From an uncultured Oscillospiraceae bacterium (lineage in GTDB: Bacteria > Bacillota_A > Clostridia > Oscillospirales > Oscillospiraceae): a stretch of 6,075 bases of DNA. The notes under the pieces were generated by a model. That model worked only from the letters and a program-made list of their open reading frames with translations, made no database searches and had not been told where the DNA came from. The translations under genes were made by a program, and so were the position numbers. How positions within the stretch are numbered: the first letter of the stretch is position 1; each line of letters begins with the position of its first letter. This document shows positions 1-4,834 of the stretch, piece by piece. The stretch covers positions 1 through 6,075 of the forward strand of contig CAKUMR010000074.1 of assembly GCA_934667865.1 (NCBI GenBank), read 5' to 3'.

Positions 1-108
1 GGTTTCCACCTTCTGACCGGCGACGGTCAGGGTTTCCACAAACTCCTTATCGGAAACATTGGAGAGGTCAACAAATTCCTCGTTGAGCCATTTTCTGTTT
101 AACTTCAT
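1..108 (-). CDS. pheT: Phenylalanyl-tRNA synthetase beta subunit, N-terminal fragment
   Basis: Only the first 36 codons are present; the gene runs off the left edge. The peptide starts MKLNRKWLNEEFVDL and continues through LTVAGQKVE, which matches the usual PheT amino terminus (MK-x-x-x-WL, then a V-DL stretch and a T-xAG segment). PheT is the large subunit of the cytoplasmic alpha2-beta2 phenylalanyl-tRNA synthetase; it carries the editing site and binds tRNA. The start is fixed by an AAGGAGG ribosome site at 116-122, 7 bases upstream of the ATG. That site overlaps the TAA stop of pheS, leaving a 12-base gap between the genes, so the two are almost certainly co-transcribed and translationally coupled. 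Family identity rests on the short N-terminus plus the pheS context. Confidence 0.9.
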   Translation of the reverse strand, partial: MKLNRKWLNEEFVDLSNVSDKEFVETLTVAGQKVET

Positions 109-120
109 TGCTGCACCTCC

Positions 121-1164
121 TTAGAATTGGGACAGGAAACGGATATCGTTGTCGAAGATCAGGCGAAGATCATTGAAGCGCAGACGGCCCATGGCCATGC
201 GCTCCAGGCCGATGCCGAAGGCAAAGCCGGAGTACTTTTCCGAATCAATGCCGCAGCCCTCGAGTACCTTCGGATGCACCATGCCGGCGCCCAGCAGCTC
301 AATCCAGCCCTCGCCGTGGCAGGTGGAGCAGACCTGACCGTCCGTTTCGCCCGCGCCGTGGCACTTGAAGCACTGCATATCGACCTCGCAGCTCGGCTCG
401 GTGAAGGGGAAGTGGTGCGGACGGAAGCGGACGACGGCGTCCTCGCCGTACAGCCGCTTGATCAGCGTTTCCAGAGCGCCCTTGAGGTCGCCCATGGTGA
501 TGCCCTCATCCACGACCAGACCTTCGATCTGGTGGAACATGGGCGAGTGGGTCGCGTCGGCCTCGTCCTTGCGGAACACGCGGCCGGGAGCGAGAATACG
601 GATGGGCGGCTTCTGCTGTTCCATCACACGGATCTGCATGGGGCTGGTCTGCGTGCGCAGCAGCACTTCGTCATCATCGTCAAAGTAGAAGGTGTCCGAG
701 CGGTCACGGGAAGGGTGACCCTCCTCAATGTTCAGCCGGGTGAAGTTATAGGCGGCCTCCTCGACCTCTGGGCCGTCAACGATCTGGTAGCCCATGCCGA
801 TGAAGATCTCCTTGACCTCCTGCAGGACCTTGTTCATCGGGTGCTGGTGGCCCATCTCGATCTCCTTGCCGGGGATGGTCACGTCCACGGCCTCCGCAGC
901 CAGCTTTTCCTCCAGCGCGGCGGCGGCCAGCTCGGTCTTGCGTTCCTCCAGCTTTTCCTCCAGCGCGGCGCGCACGCTGTTGGCGAGCTGTCCCATGACG
1001 GGACGCTCCTCCGGGGAGAGCTTGCCCATCTGCTTCAGAAGCGCGGTCAGCTCACCCTTTTTGCCCAGCACGCGAACACGCACGGCATCCAAGGATACAT
1101 TGTCCAGCGCGGCATGGATGTCCGACAGAGTCTGGGATTTGATTTTTTCGAGTTGTTCTCTCAT
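121..1164 (-). CDS. pheS: Phenylalanyl-tRNA synthetase alpha subunit
   Basis: This is the 347-aa catalytic alpha subunit, which joins phenylalanine to tRNA-Phe in the cytoplasm with PheT. Residues 1-90 form the alpha-helical, probably coiled-coil tRNA-binding arm. The class II synthetase core follows: motif 1 around GYQIVDGPEVE (125-135), motif 2 around PGRVFRKDEADATHSPMFHQ (193-212, arginine 198), and motif 3 at GFAFGIGLERMAM (313-325). HPSRDRSDTFY (150-160) and TQTSPMQIR are also typical. Four cysteines (265, 268, 279, 282) in a CFKCHG...CSTCHG arrangement look like the zinc knuckle found in many Firmicute PheS proteins, here with the spacing of a DnaJ-like pair. The length is normal. The ATG at 1162-1164 has AAGGAG at 1172-1177. 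Expression is probably controlled by the upstream T-box. Confidence 0.98.
   Translation of the reverse strand: MREQLEKIKSQTLSDIHAALDNVSLDAVRVRVLGKKGELTALLKQMGKLSPEERPVMGQLANSVRAALEEKLEERKTELAAAALEEKLAAEAVDVTIPGKEIEMGHQHPMNKVLQEVKEIFIGMGYQIVDGPEVEEAAYNFTRLNIEEGHPSRDRSDTFYFDDDDEVLLRTQTSPMQIRVMEQQKPPIRILAPGRVFRKDEADATHSPMFHQIEGLVVDEGITMGDLKGALETLIKRLYGEDAVVRFRPHHFPFTEPSCEVDMQCFKCHGAGETDGQVCSTCHGEGWIELLGAGMVHPKVLEGCGIDSEKYSGFAFGIGLERMAMGRLRFNDLRLIFDNDIRFLSQF
900..970 (-). repeat. 23-nt direct repeat inside pheS coiled-coil arm
   Basis: An identical 23-base segment occurs at 900-922 and 948-970, a period of 48 bases. It encodes the repeated peptide AALEEKL at residues 66-72 and 82-88 of PheS, a 16-residue step in the helical N-terminal arm. 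The reading frame is kept. PheS proteins often have Ala/Leu/Glu-rich repeats here, so this may be biased helix composition rather than a recent duplication. Confidence 0.7.
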
Positions 1165-1213
1165 ACCTGATCTCCTTAATTTAGTTTCATGTTAATCGTG
1201 TTCTTGATTCTTA

Positions 1214-1260
1214 GGAGCCTTTGAATAAATTTGCCAGGGGAAATTTATTTCAGAGGCTCC
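1214..1260. repeat. AT-rich inverted repeat between T-box terminator and pheS
   Basis: The arms 1214-1232 and 1241-1260 are near-complementary (19 and 20 bases, one mismatch and one bulged base) around the 8-base loop GCCAGGGG. The ends are GGAGCC/GGCTCC and the inner stem is ATAAATTT/AAATTTAT. In the pheS transcript it lies after the T-box terminator and about 50 bases before the start codon. No U-run follows it on either strand, so it is not an ordinary terminator. It contains no ORF, and I see no target duplication or second copy in the window. It could be an RNA processing or stabilising hairpin, or a small palindromic repeat element. Confidence 0.75.
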
Positions 1261-1264
1261 GCAT

Positions 1265-1304
1265 AAAAAGAAAAAGCCCTCCGCCCACACTGGGGACGAA
1301 AGAC
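1265..1304 (-). terminator. T-box-controlled intrinsic terminator of pheST
   Basis: On the minus strand an 11-bp stem with several G-U pairs is formed by 1294-1304 and 1276-1286, with a 7-base loop and then the U-run TTTTTCTTTTT (1275-1265). The CGTCCC segment (1293-1298) belongs to the 5' arm of this terminator. It can instead pair with the GGG/GCG of the T-box antiterminator, so the two structures exclude each other as in a standard transcriptional T-box. Confidence 0.85.
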
Positions 1305-1515
1305 CATGCTTCCGCGGTACCACCCGCAATTCGCTGCAAACACAGCGCGCTCATGCCGGTAACGGGGCGATCCGTCCGTGCCTACTTTTGTGTTCAGCCG
1401 GAAGCTCGCGGGAGAAAGCCTGCACTGCGGTTCGGCGGACGGTTTCAGCGGTTCGTCCTCTCTGTAGCCGATGGTTCACAGCCGGCGGCCCGGTCAAAGC
1501 CTGTTTCTGTATTGC
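1276..1515 (-). promoter_or_regulatory. T-box riboswitch leader (tRNA-Phe sensing) of pheST
   Basis: The minus strand holds the T-box core GGGTGGTACCGCG (1313-1325). The bulge TGGT would pair with an uncharged tRNA acceptor end; its variable base U fits the A73 discriminator of tRNA-Phe. Downstream is CGTCCC and the competing terminator. Upstream are further T-box hallmarks: ACAGAGAGG (1457-1465, Stem I AG-bulge region), a hairpin closed by GGACG/CGTCC, and an AAAAGTAGG...CCGTTA region (about 1362-1388) typical of the segment before the antiterminator. The best specifier candidate is TTC (Phe) at 1401-1403, in CGAGCTTC just before a basal CCGGC helix strand. It is followed by C rather than the usual purine, so that assignment is tentative. 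Low charged tRNA-Phe should favour read-through into pheS. Confidence 0.93.
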
Positions 1516-1521
1516 GGATTC

Positions 1522-1550
1522 ATTCTAACACACAAAACGTCCGGATGCAA
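1522..1550 (-). promoter_or_regulatory. Sigma-A promoter of pheST
   Basis: On the minus strand, -35 TTGCAT (1545-1550) and -10 TAGAAT (1522-1527) are 17 bases apart, with a TGTGT extended -10 element directly upstream of the -10. Transcription should start near 1515, just before the T-box Stem I. The -35 is weak, but the spacing, the extended -10 and the position agree. Confidence 0.75.
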
Positions 1551-1567
1551 GCGCTTCGGCAAAAATC

Positions 1568-1595
1568 TTGACTATTTTTCGGGAAAGCATATAAT
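1568..1595 (+). promoter_or_regulatory. Sigma-A promoter of the nnrD operon
   Basis: TTGACT (1568-1573) and a perfect TATAAT (1590-1595) are 16 bases apart. The start site would be near 1602, leaving a leader of under 20 bases ahead of AAGGAGG (1605-1611) and the nnrD ATG at 1620. It lies back to back with the pheST promoter; the two -35 boxes are 17 bases apart and flank the 8-bp palindrome AAGCGCTT (1549-1556). Confidence 0.85.
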
Positions 1596-1619
1596 ATAGA
1601 GAAAAAGGAGGCGGAAAGT

Positions 1620-2492
1620 ATGGCAAGAATTTCGGTCAGAGCGCCGCTGCGTGAGGTCAACGCGCAAACGCTGCGGCGCTGGCTGCCGAAGCGTCCGCGC
1701 GATGCGCACAAGGGCGAGTGCGGCAAGGTGCTGCTGCTCTGTGGCGCGGTGGGCTACACCGGTGCGCCTGCACTGGCGGCCGGAGGCGCGCTGCGCACAG
1801 GCGCAGGACTGGTTTTCCTCGGCGTGGCAGAGCAGGCCTATCCCATCGTGGCGGCGAAGCTGGACGAGCCGGTCGTGTTTCCTCTCCCGGCGAAGGACGG
1901 AATGCTCTGCGGGGCGGCAATCCCGGAGATCCTTGCGCGCCTTTCCGGCTGCGATGCCTGCCTGATCGGCTGCGGTCTCGGACGGAGCGCAGGGACGTTT
2001 GCGGTCGTCCGCGCGGTGCTGGAGCACGCAAAATGCCCGGTTACCGTGGATGCAGATGGTATAAATGTGCTGCAAGGGCATATAGATGTATTGCGCGGCG
2101 CGGCTTGTCCGGTTATTCTGACGCCCCACGACGGGGAGTTTCTCCGCCTCGGCGGAGTTCCGGTGGGCGGAAACCGGGTGCAGGCGGCGCGTGAGCTTTC
2201 TCGGAAAACCGGGGCGACCGTTCTTCTGAAGGGACACCGTACCGTGATCTACGGCGCGGATGGGTGTTATGTCAACCGAACGGGAAATCCCGGTATGGCC
2301 ACCGGCGGAAGCGGCGATGTACTGGCCGGCGTGATCGTGTCCCTGCTGGGGCAGGGGCTGACACCGGTGCAGGCTGCGGCCGCAGGAGCATGGCTGCACG
2401 GTGCGGCGGGCGACCGCTGCGCAAGGCGTCTGGGAGAGCGCGGGCTGCTGCCGACGGATCTTCTGGAGGAGCTGCCGCGACTATTGAAATAG
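1620..2492 (+). CDS. nnrD: ADP-dependent (S)-NAD(P)H-hydrate dehydratase, stand-alone
   Basis: This 290-aa protein is the YjeF C-terminal / ribokinase-like (YxkO type) dehydratase that restores NAD(P)H from its damaged hydrate, using ADP as the phosphate-side cofactor, in the cytoplasm. Conserved segments are DAHKGECGKVLLLCG (28-42), DADGINVL (144-151), TPHDGEFLRL (168-177), LKGHRTVI (203-210), and the nucleotide-binding signature NPGMATGGSGDVLAG (223-237) with the catalytic aspartate 233. The usual N-terminal epimerase domain (NnrE) is absent, so epimerase must be encoded elsewhere. The ATG has AAGGAGG 8 bases upstream and a near-consensus promoter. It is first in an apparent operon with the lipoprotein, alr and mazF; the next gene starts 11 bases after its stop. 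Confidence 0.95.
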   Translation: MARISVRAPLREVNAQTLRRWLPKRPRDAHKGECGKVLLLCGAVGYTGAPALAAGGALRTGAGLVFLGVAEQAYPIVAAKLDEPVVFPLPAKDGMLCGAAIPEILARLSGCDACLIGCGLGRSAGTFAVVRAVLEHAKCPVTVDADGINVLQGHIDVLRGAACPVILTPHDGEFLRLGGVPVGGNRVQAARELSRKTGATVLLKGHRTVIYGADGCYVNRTGNPGMATGGSGDVLAGVIVSLLGQGLTPVQAAAAGAWLHGAAGDRCARRLGERGLLPTDLLEELPRLLK

Positions 2493-2503
2493 GATGTGGT
2501 TCC

Positions 2504-3061
2504 TTGCGCCGGTTTGCAGCGATCATTATTTTAATAGGTACCTTTCTGACAGGCTGTGCCTCGGAGAAGGATACGCTCTCTCTCGCGATCGAGTTCCGCG
2601 CCGCGGCGGCGCGCGCCGGATGCAGCTTTCATGCGGCGGTGCAGGCCGATCTGAGCGAAACGGCGGTGCAGTTTGCCATGGACTGCGACGCGGGGCCGGA
2701 CGGCGCGGTCGCACTGACCGTGACGGAGCCGGAAACGCTCTCCGGCATTACCGCACGCACTGCGGCGGAGAGCGGGCAGCTCACCTTTGACGGACTTGCT
2801 CTGGATTTTGGCCTTCTGGCCAACGGCAACGTCGTCCCGGCGGCCGCACCGGCGATTGTGGTGGATTGCTGGCTGCGGCAGTATATTTCCTCTGCCGGGC
2901 AGGAGGAGGAACGCTACCGCGTAACCTACGAGCGGGATTTTGACGAAAAAAAGCTCTTCGTGGACACTTGGTTCGAAAATGCGGTACCAATTTGCGCGGA
3001 AGTGTGCTATAATGGTCAGCGTATTCTGAAATTGCAGATCACAGATTTTACTTTGAAATAA
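2504..3061 (+). CDS. Small lipoprotein, possible LolA/GerS-like fold
   Basis: With the TTG start at 2504 the product is 185 aa. It begins with two arginines, a hydrophobic stretch AAIIILIGTFL and the lipobox LTGC with cysteine 18: a clear lipoprotein signal, so it should be anchored on the outer face of the membrane. No ATG or GTG lies in frame near the signal peptide. TTG is preceded by a weak AGGA (2491-2494), and translation may be coupled to nnrD, whose stop is 11 bases upstream. The mature part looks beta-rich and ends in VPICAEVCYNGQRILKLQI (161-179), like the last strands of LolA/RseB-type proteins. B. subtilis has lipoprotein YdcC, and Clostridioides difficile has GerS, directly before alr, so a related role is plausible. 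This is inferred from position, size and pattern, not from a firm domain match. A longer in-frame start overlapping nnrD cannot be excluded. Confidence 0.75.
   Translation: MRRFAAIIILIGTFLTGCASEKDTLSLAIEFRAAAARAGCSFHAAVQADLSETAVQFAMDCDAGPDGAVALTVTEPETLSGITARTAAESGQLTFDGLALDFGLLANGNVVPAAAPAIVVDCWLRQYISSAGQEEERYRVTYERDFDEKKLFVDTWFENAVPICAEVCYNGQRILKLQITDFTLK
3003..3013 (+). promoter_or_regulatory. Possible internal extended -10 promoter before alr
   Basis: TGTGCTATAAT (3003-3013) is a perfect TATAAT with the Gram-positive TRTGn extension, 62 bases before the alr start and inside the end of the lipoprotein gene. No recognisable -35 sits 16-18 bases upstream, which extended -10 promoters can tolerate. 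It could give alr and mazF transcription independent of nnrD. Because the bases also encode Cys-Tyr-Asn, chance is possible. Confidence 0.4.
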
Positions 3062-3074
3062 CGGGCGATGACAT

Positions 3075-4250
3075 ATGGATTACTTAAAGAGAACCTGGGC
3101 GGATATTTCGCTTGACAATCTGAATCACAACTACCGGCAGCTTCGTTCCAAGCTGCCGTCCACCTGCCGCTTTCTGGGCGTGGTCAAGGCCGATGCCTAC
3201 GGCCATGGCGCGGTGCCGGTCAGCCGGCACTTGAACGAACTGGGCGCGGAGTATCTCGCTGTGTCCAATATCGAGGAGGCCGTGCAGCTCCGCCGCGGCG
3301 GCATCCGCGGGCCGGTGCTGATCCTAGGCTACACGCCGCCCTTTTATGCGGTCGACCTTGCCGGGATGAATCTCCGGCAGGAGGTGCACAGTCTGGAATA
3401 TGCCCGGCGGCTGAACGAGCGCCTGACGGGGACGAACCGCCGCATCCGCATCCATCTCAAGCTGGACACCGGCATGTCCCGCCTCGGCTTCTTTGCTTAT
3501 GACGACGAAAAGACGCTCGACGAGATCAAGCAGGTGGCGCAGCTGCCGCATCTTCTGATCGAGGGTGCGTTCACGCACTTCCCCGTGGCCGATTCGACCG
3601 CGCCGGAGGACGTGGCCTTCACGCGGCTGCAATTTGAGCGCTTTATGCAGATGCTTTCCGCGCTGAAGGGCTGCGGCATAGAGCCTGCGATCCGCCACTG
3701 CTGCAACAGCGGCGCGAGCATCCTCTATCCGGAGTATGCGCTGGATATGGTGCGCCCCGGCATTGCGACCTACGGTGTTCTGCCCTCGCCGGATGTGGAG
3801 GGCAAGATCGACCTGAAGCCCGTCATGTCTTTGCGTACGACGATTTTCCAGCTTCGCGATTATGAGCCGGGTATCTCCATCAGCTACGGCCGCGCCTATA
3901 CGACAACGGGAAAACAGCGCATCGCAGTGGTCGGTATCGGCTATGCCGACGGCCTGTCGCGCAGCTTCTCCGGCAGAATCTCCTTCCTGCTGCACGGAAA
4001 GCGTGTGCCGCAGGTCGGCCGCATCTGCATGGATATGTGCATGGTGGATGTGACGGAGGTGCCGGAGGCCAAGGTCGGCGACGTGGTGACGGTGTTCGGC
4101 GAGGACGGCGGCGGCTGCATCCCGGTCGACGCGCTGGCCGAGCAGCTCGGCACGATCTCCTACGAGATCCTGTGCGGCATCAATAAGCGGATCCCCCGCA
4201 TCTATCTCGACGGGGAAACACAGACCGAAATTCTACAATATATCGTATAA
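3075..4250 (+). CDS. alr: Alanine racemase
   Basis: This is a complete 391-aa PLP-dependent racemase that interconverts L- and D-alanine, supplying D-Ala for peptidoglycan. The PLP lysine is K38 in VVKADAYGHG (36-45). The second catalytic base is Y271 in ISYGRAYT (269-276). MVRPGIATYG (225-234) supplies R227 near the pyridine ring, and GRICMDMCMVDVT (315-327) is the conserved segment of the C-terminal beta domain. LKLDTGMSRLGF (128-139) and HCCNSGASI (208-216) are also characteristic. Domain order is an N-terminal TIM barrel (to about 240) followed by the beta domain. Length is normal. The ATG lies 13 bases after the lipoprotein stop, with only a weak ribosome site (CGGGCGA), so coupling to upstream translation or the internal promoter at 3003 may matter. 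Confidence 0.98.
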   Translation: MDYLKRTWADISLDNLNHNYRQLRSKLPSTCRFLGVVKADAYGHGAVPVSRHLNELGAEYLAVSNIEEAVQLRRGGIRGPVLILGYTPPFYAVDLAGMNLRQEVHSLEYARRLNERLTGTNRRIRIHLKLDTGMSRLGFFAYDDEKTLDEIKQVAQLPHLLIEGAFTHFPVADSTAPEDVAFTRLQFERFMQMLSALKGCGIEPAIRHCCNSGASILYPEYALDMVRPGIATYGVLPSPDVEGKIDLKPVMSLRTTIFQLRDYEPGISISYGRAYTTTGKQRIAVVGIGYADGLSRSFSGRISFLLHGKRVPQVGRICMDMCMVDVTEVPEAKVGDVVTVFGEDGGGCIPVDALAEQLGTISYEILCGINKRIPRIYLDGETQTEILQYIV

Positions 4251-4251
4251 T
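4246..4251 (+). promoter_or_regulatory. Possible -10 element for separate mazF transcription
   Basis: A perfect TATAAT overlaps the alr stop codon (TAA 4248-4250) in a locally AT-rich stretch. The -35 region is poor: only CAGACC at 4221-4226, with a long 19-base spacer, and there is no TGn extension. If active, transcripts would begin near 4258 and carry the structured mazF leader. Confidence 0.3.
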
Positions 4252-4331
4252 CTGCGCGCCGCCGTGCATAGAATGGAAAGGAGTTCTCGGCGTATAAATT
4301 CCGCTTCTGCGTGGGAAACTATCCTTGTCGG

Positions 4332-4355
4332 CGTTACATAGGAAGCTGTGTAACG
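4332..4355 (+). promoter_or_regulatory. mazF leader hairpin containing UACAU
   Basis: CGTTACATA (4332-4340) pairs with TGTGTAACG (4347-4355): 9 bp including one G-U, with a GGAAGC loop. The 5' arm contains TACAT (4335-4339), the RNA pentamer cut by B. subtilis, Staphylococcus aureus and C. difficile MazF. No U-run follows at once, so it is not a terminator. The rest of the 136-base alr-mazF gap (4251-4386) has no convincing gene. It does hold a strong AAAGGAG (4277-4283) with no start codon at a suitable distance. Confidence 0.6.
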
Positions 4356-4366
4356 GCGGAGATTAT

Positions 4367-4383
4367 TTTCACGGAGCGTGAAG
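4367..4383 (+). promoter_or_regulatory. Hairpin holding the mazF ribosome-binding site
   Basis: TTCACG (4368-4373) and CGTGAA (4377-4382) are perfectly complementary, with an extra T-G pair outside and a three-base GAG loop. The only ribosome site for mazF, GGAG at 4373-4376, sits across the loop, 10 bases before the ATG at 4387. The fold could limit translation of the toxin. It is short and its stability is untested. Confidence 0.5.
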
Positions 4384-4386
4384 CAA

Positions 4387-4749
4387 ATGGATACAACCGT
4401 TAAGAGAGGCGACATCTTTTACGCCGACCTGAGCCCTGTCGTCGGAAGCGAGCAGGGAGGCACCCGCCCGGTGCTGATCGTGCAGAACGACACCGGCAAC
4501 AAGCATTCGCCGACCGTCATCGCCGCGGCGATCACCAGCCAGACCAACAAGGCCAAGCTGCCCACGCACATCGAGCTGTCCGGCCGGAGCGTGGGGCTGA
4601 CGAAGGACTCCGTGGTGCTGCTGGAGCAGATCCGCACGATCGACAAGCGCCGGCTGCGCGAGCACATGGGTCATGTGGACGAAAGCATGATGAATCAGGT
4701 GGACAATGCCATTGCGGTCAGCTTTGGCCTGCCGCAGGGACTGGGTTAA
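4387..4749 (+). CDS. mazF: MazF/NdoA-type sequence-specific mRNA interferase
   Basis: This 120-aa protein is very similar by eye to B. subtilis NdoA (MazF), a ribosome-independent endoribonuclease and type II toxin. It shows [20 protein letters not shown] at the start, [28 protein letters not shown] and [18 protein letters not shown]27 and T50 align with the catalytic R25 and T48 of the Bacillus enzyme with a constant offset of two. The start at 4387 is preferred over the GTG at 4378 because GGAG (4373-4376) is 10 bases from the ATG but only one base from the GTG. It follows alr as in Bacillus, but the antitoxin gene mazE that normally lies between them is missing. A strong terminator follows 8 bases after the stop. 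Confidence 0.95.
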   Translation: MDTTVKRGDIFYADLSPVVGSEQGGTRPVLIVQNDTGNKHSPTVIAAAITSQTNKAKLPTHIELSGRSVGLTKDSVVLLEQIRTIDKRRLREHMGHVDESMMNQVDNAIAVSFGLPQGLG

Positions 4750-4757
4750 CATTTTTT

Positions 4758-4795
4758 GCGCCGTTCTCGGAAGAGAACGGCGCTATTTTCATTTT
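4758..4795 (+). terminator. Intrinsic terminator after mazF
   Basis: A perfect 11-bp stem, GCGCCGTTCTC (4758-4768) with GAGAACGGCGC (4773-4783), has a GGAA tetraloop and is followed by TATTTTCATTTT. It begins 8 bases after the mazF stop and closes the nnrD-to-mazF unit. Confidence 0.92.
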
Positions 4796-4834
4796 CCCGG
4801 AGCGTGCCGCATAGACTCTGGGGGAGGGATTCGT

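Noticed and set aside
127..1170. Long plus-strand ORF of 347 codons opposite pheS
   Set aside because: It is the antisense shadow of pheS, a GC-rich gene with strong codon bias. It resembles no known protein, and the minus frame is an unmistakable PheS.
1176..1190. Five-codon mini-ORF (MKLN then stop) on the minus strand before pheS
   Set aside because: It has the same first residues as PheT, but it is only four residues long and has no ribosome site, so it is likely chance.
1221..1571. Plus-strand 116-codon ORF across the T-box region
   Set aside because: It runs antisense through the T-box leader and terminator, has no ribosome site and encodes low-complexity basic sequence.
2264..2503. 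Longer start for the lipoprotein inside nnrD
   Set aside because: It would bury the signal peptide about 80 residues inside the protein. The lipobox requires a start close to 2504.
2494..2790. ORF starting at ATG 2494 with overlap of the nnrD end
   Set aside because: It is in a different frame from the lipoprotein and its product is Arg/Gly-rich shadow sequence. The lipoprotein frame has a signal peptide and lipobox.
4273..4341. 22-codon ORF (MERSSRRINSASAWE...) between alr and mazF as a possible mini-antitoxin
   Set aside because: It has no ribosome site before its ATG, does not resemble MazE or another antitoxin, and is too short for a DNA-binding and toxin-binding protein.
4799..4807. 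CGGAGCGTG repeated upstream of mazF (4372-4380) and of the unknown gene (4799-4807)
   Set aside because: It is a single 9-base match in GC-rich DNA, and the second copy lacks the flanking complementarity that makes the mazF hairpin.
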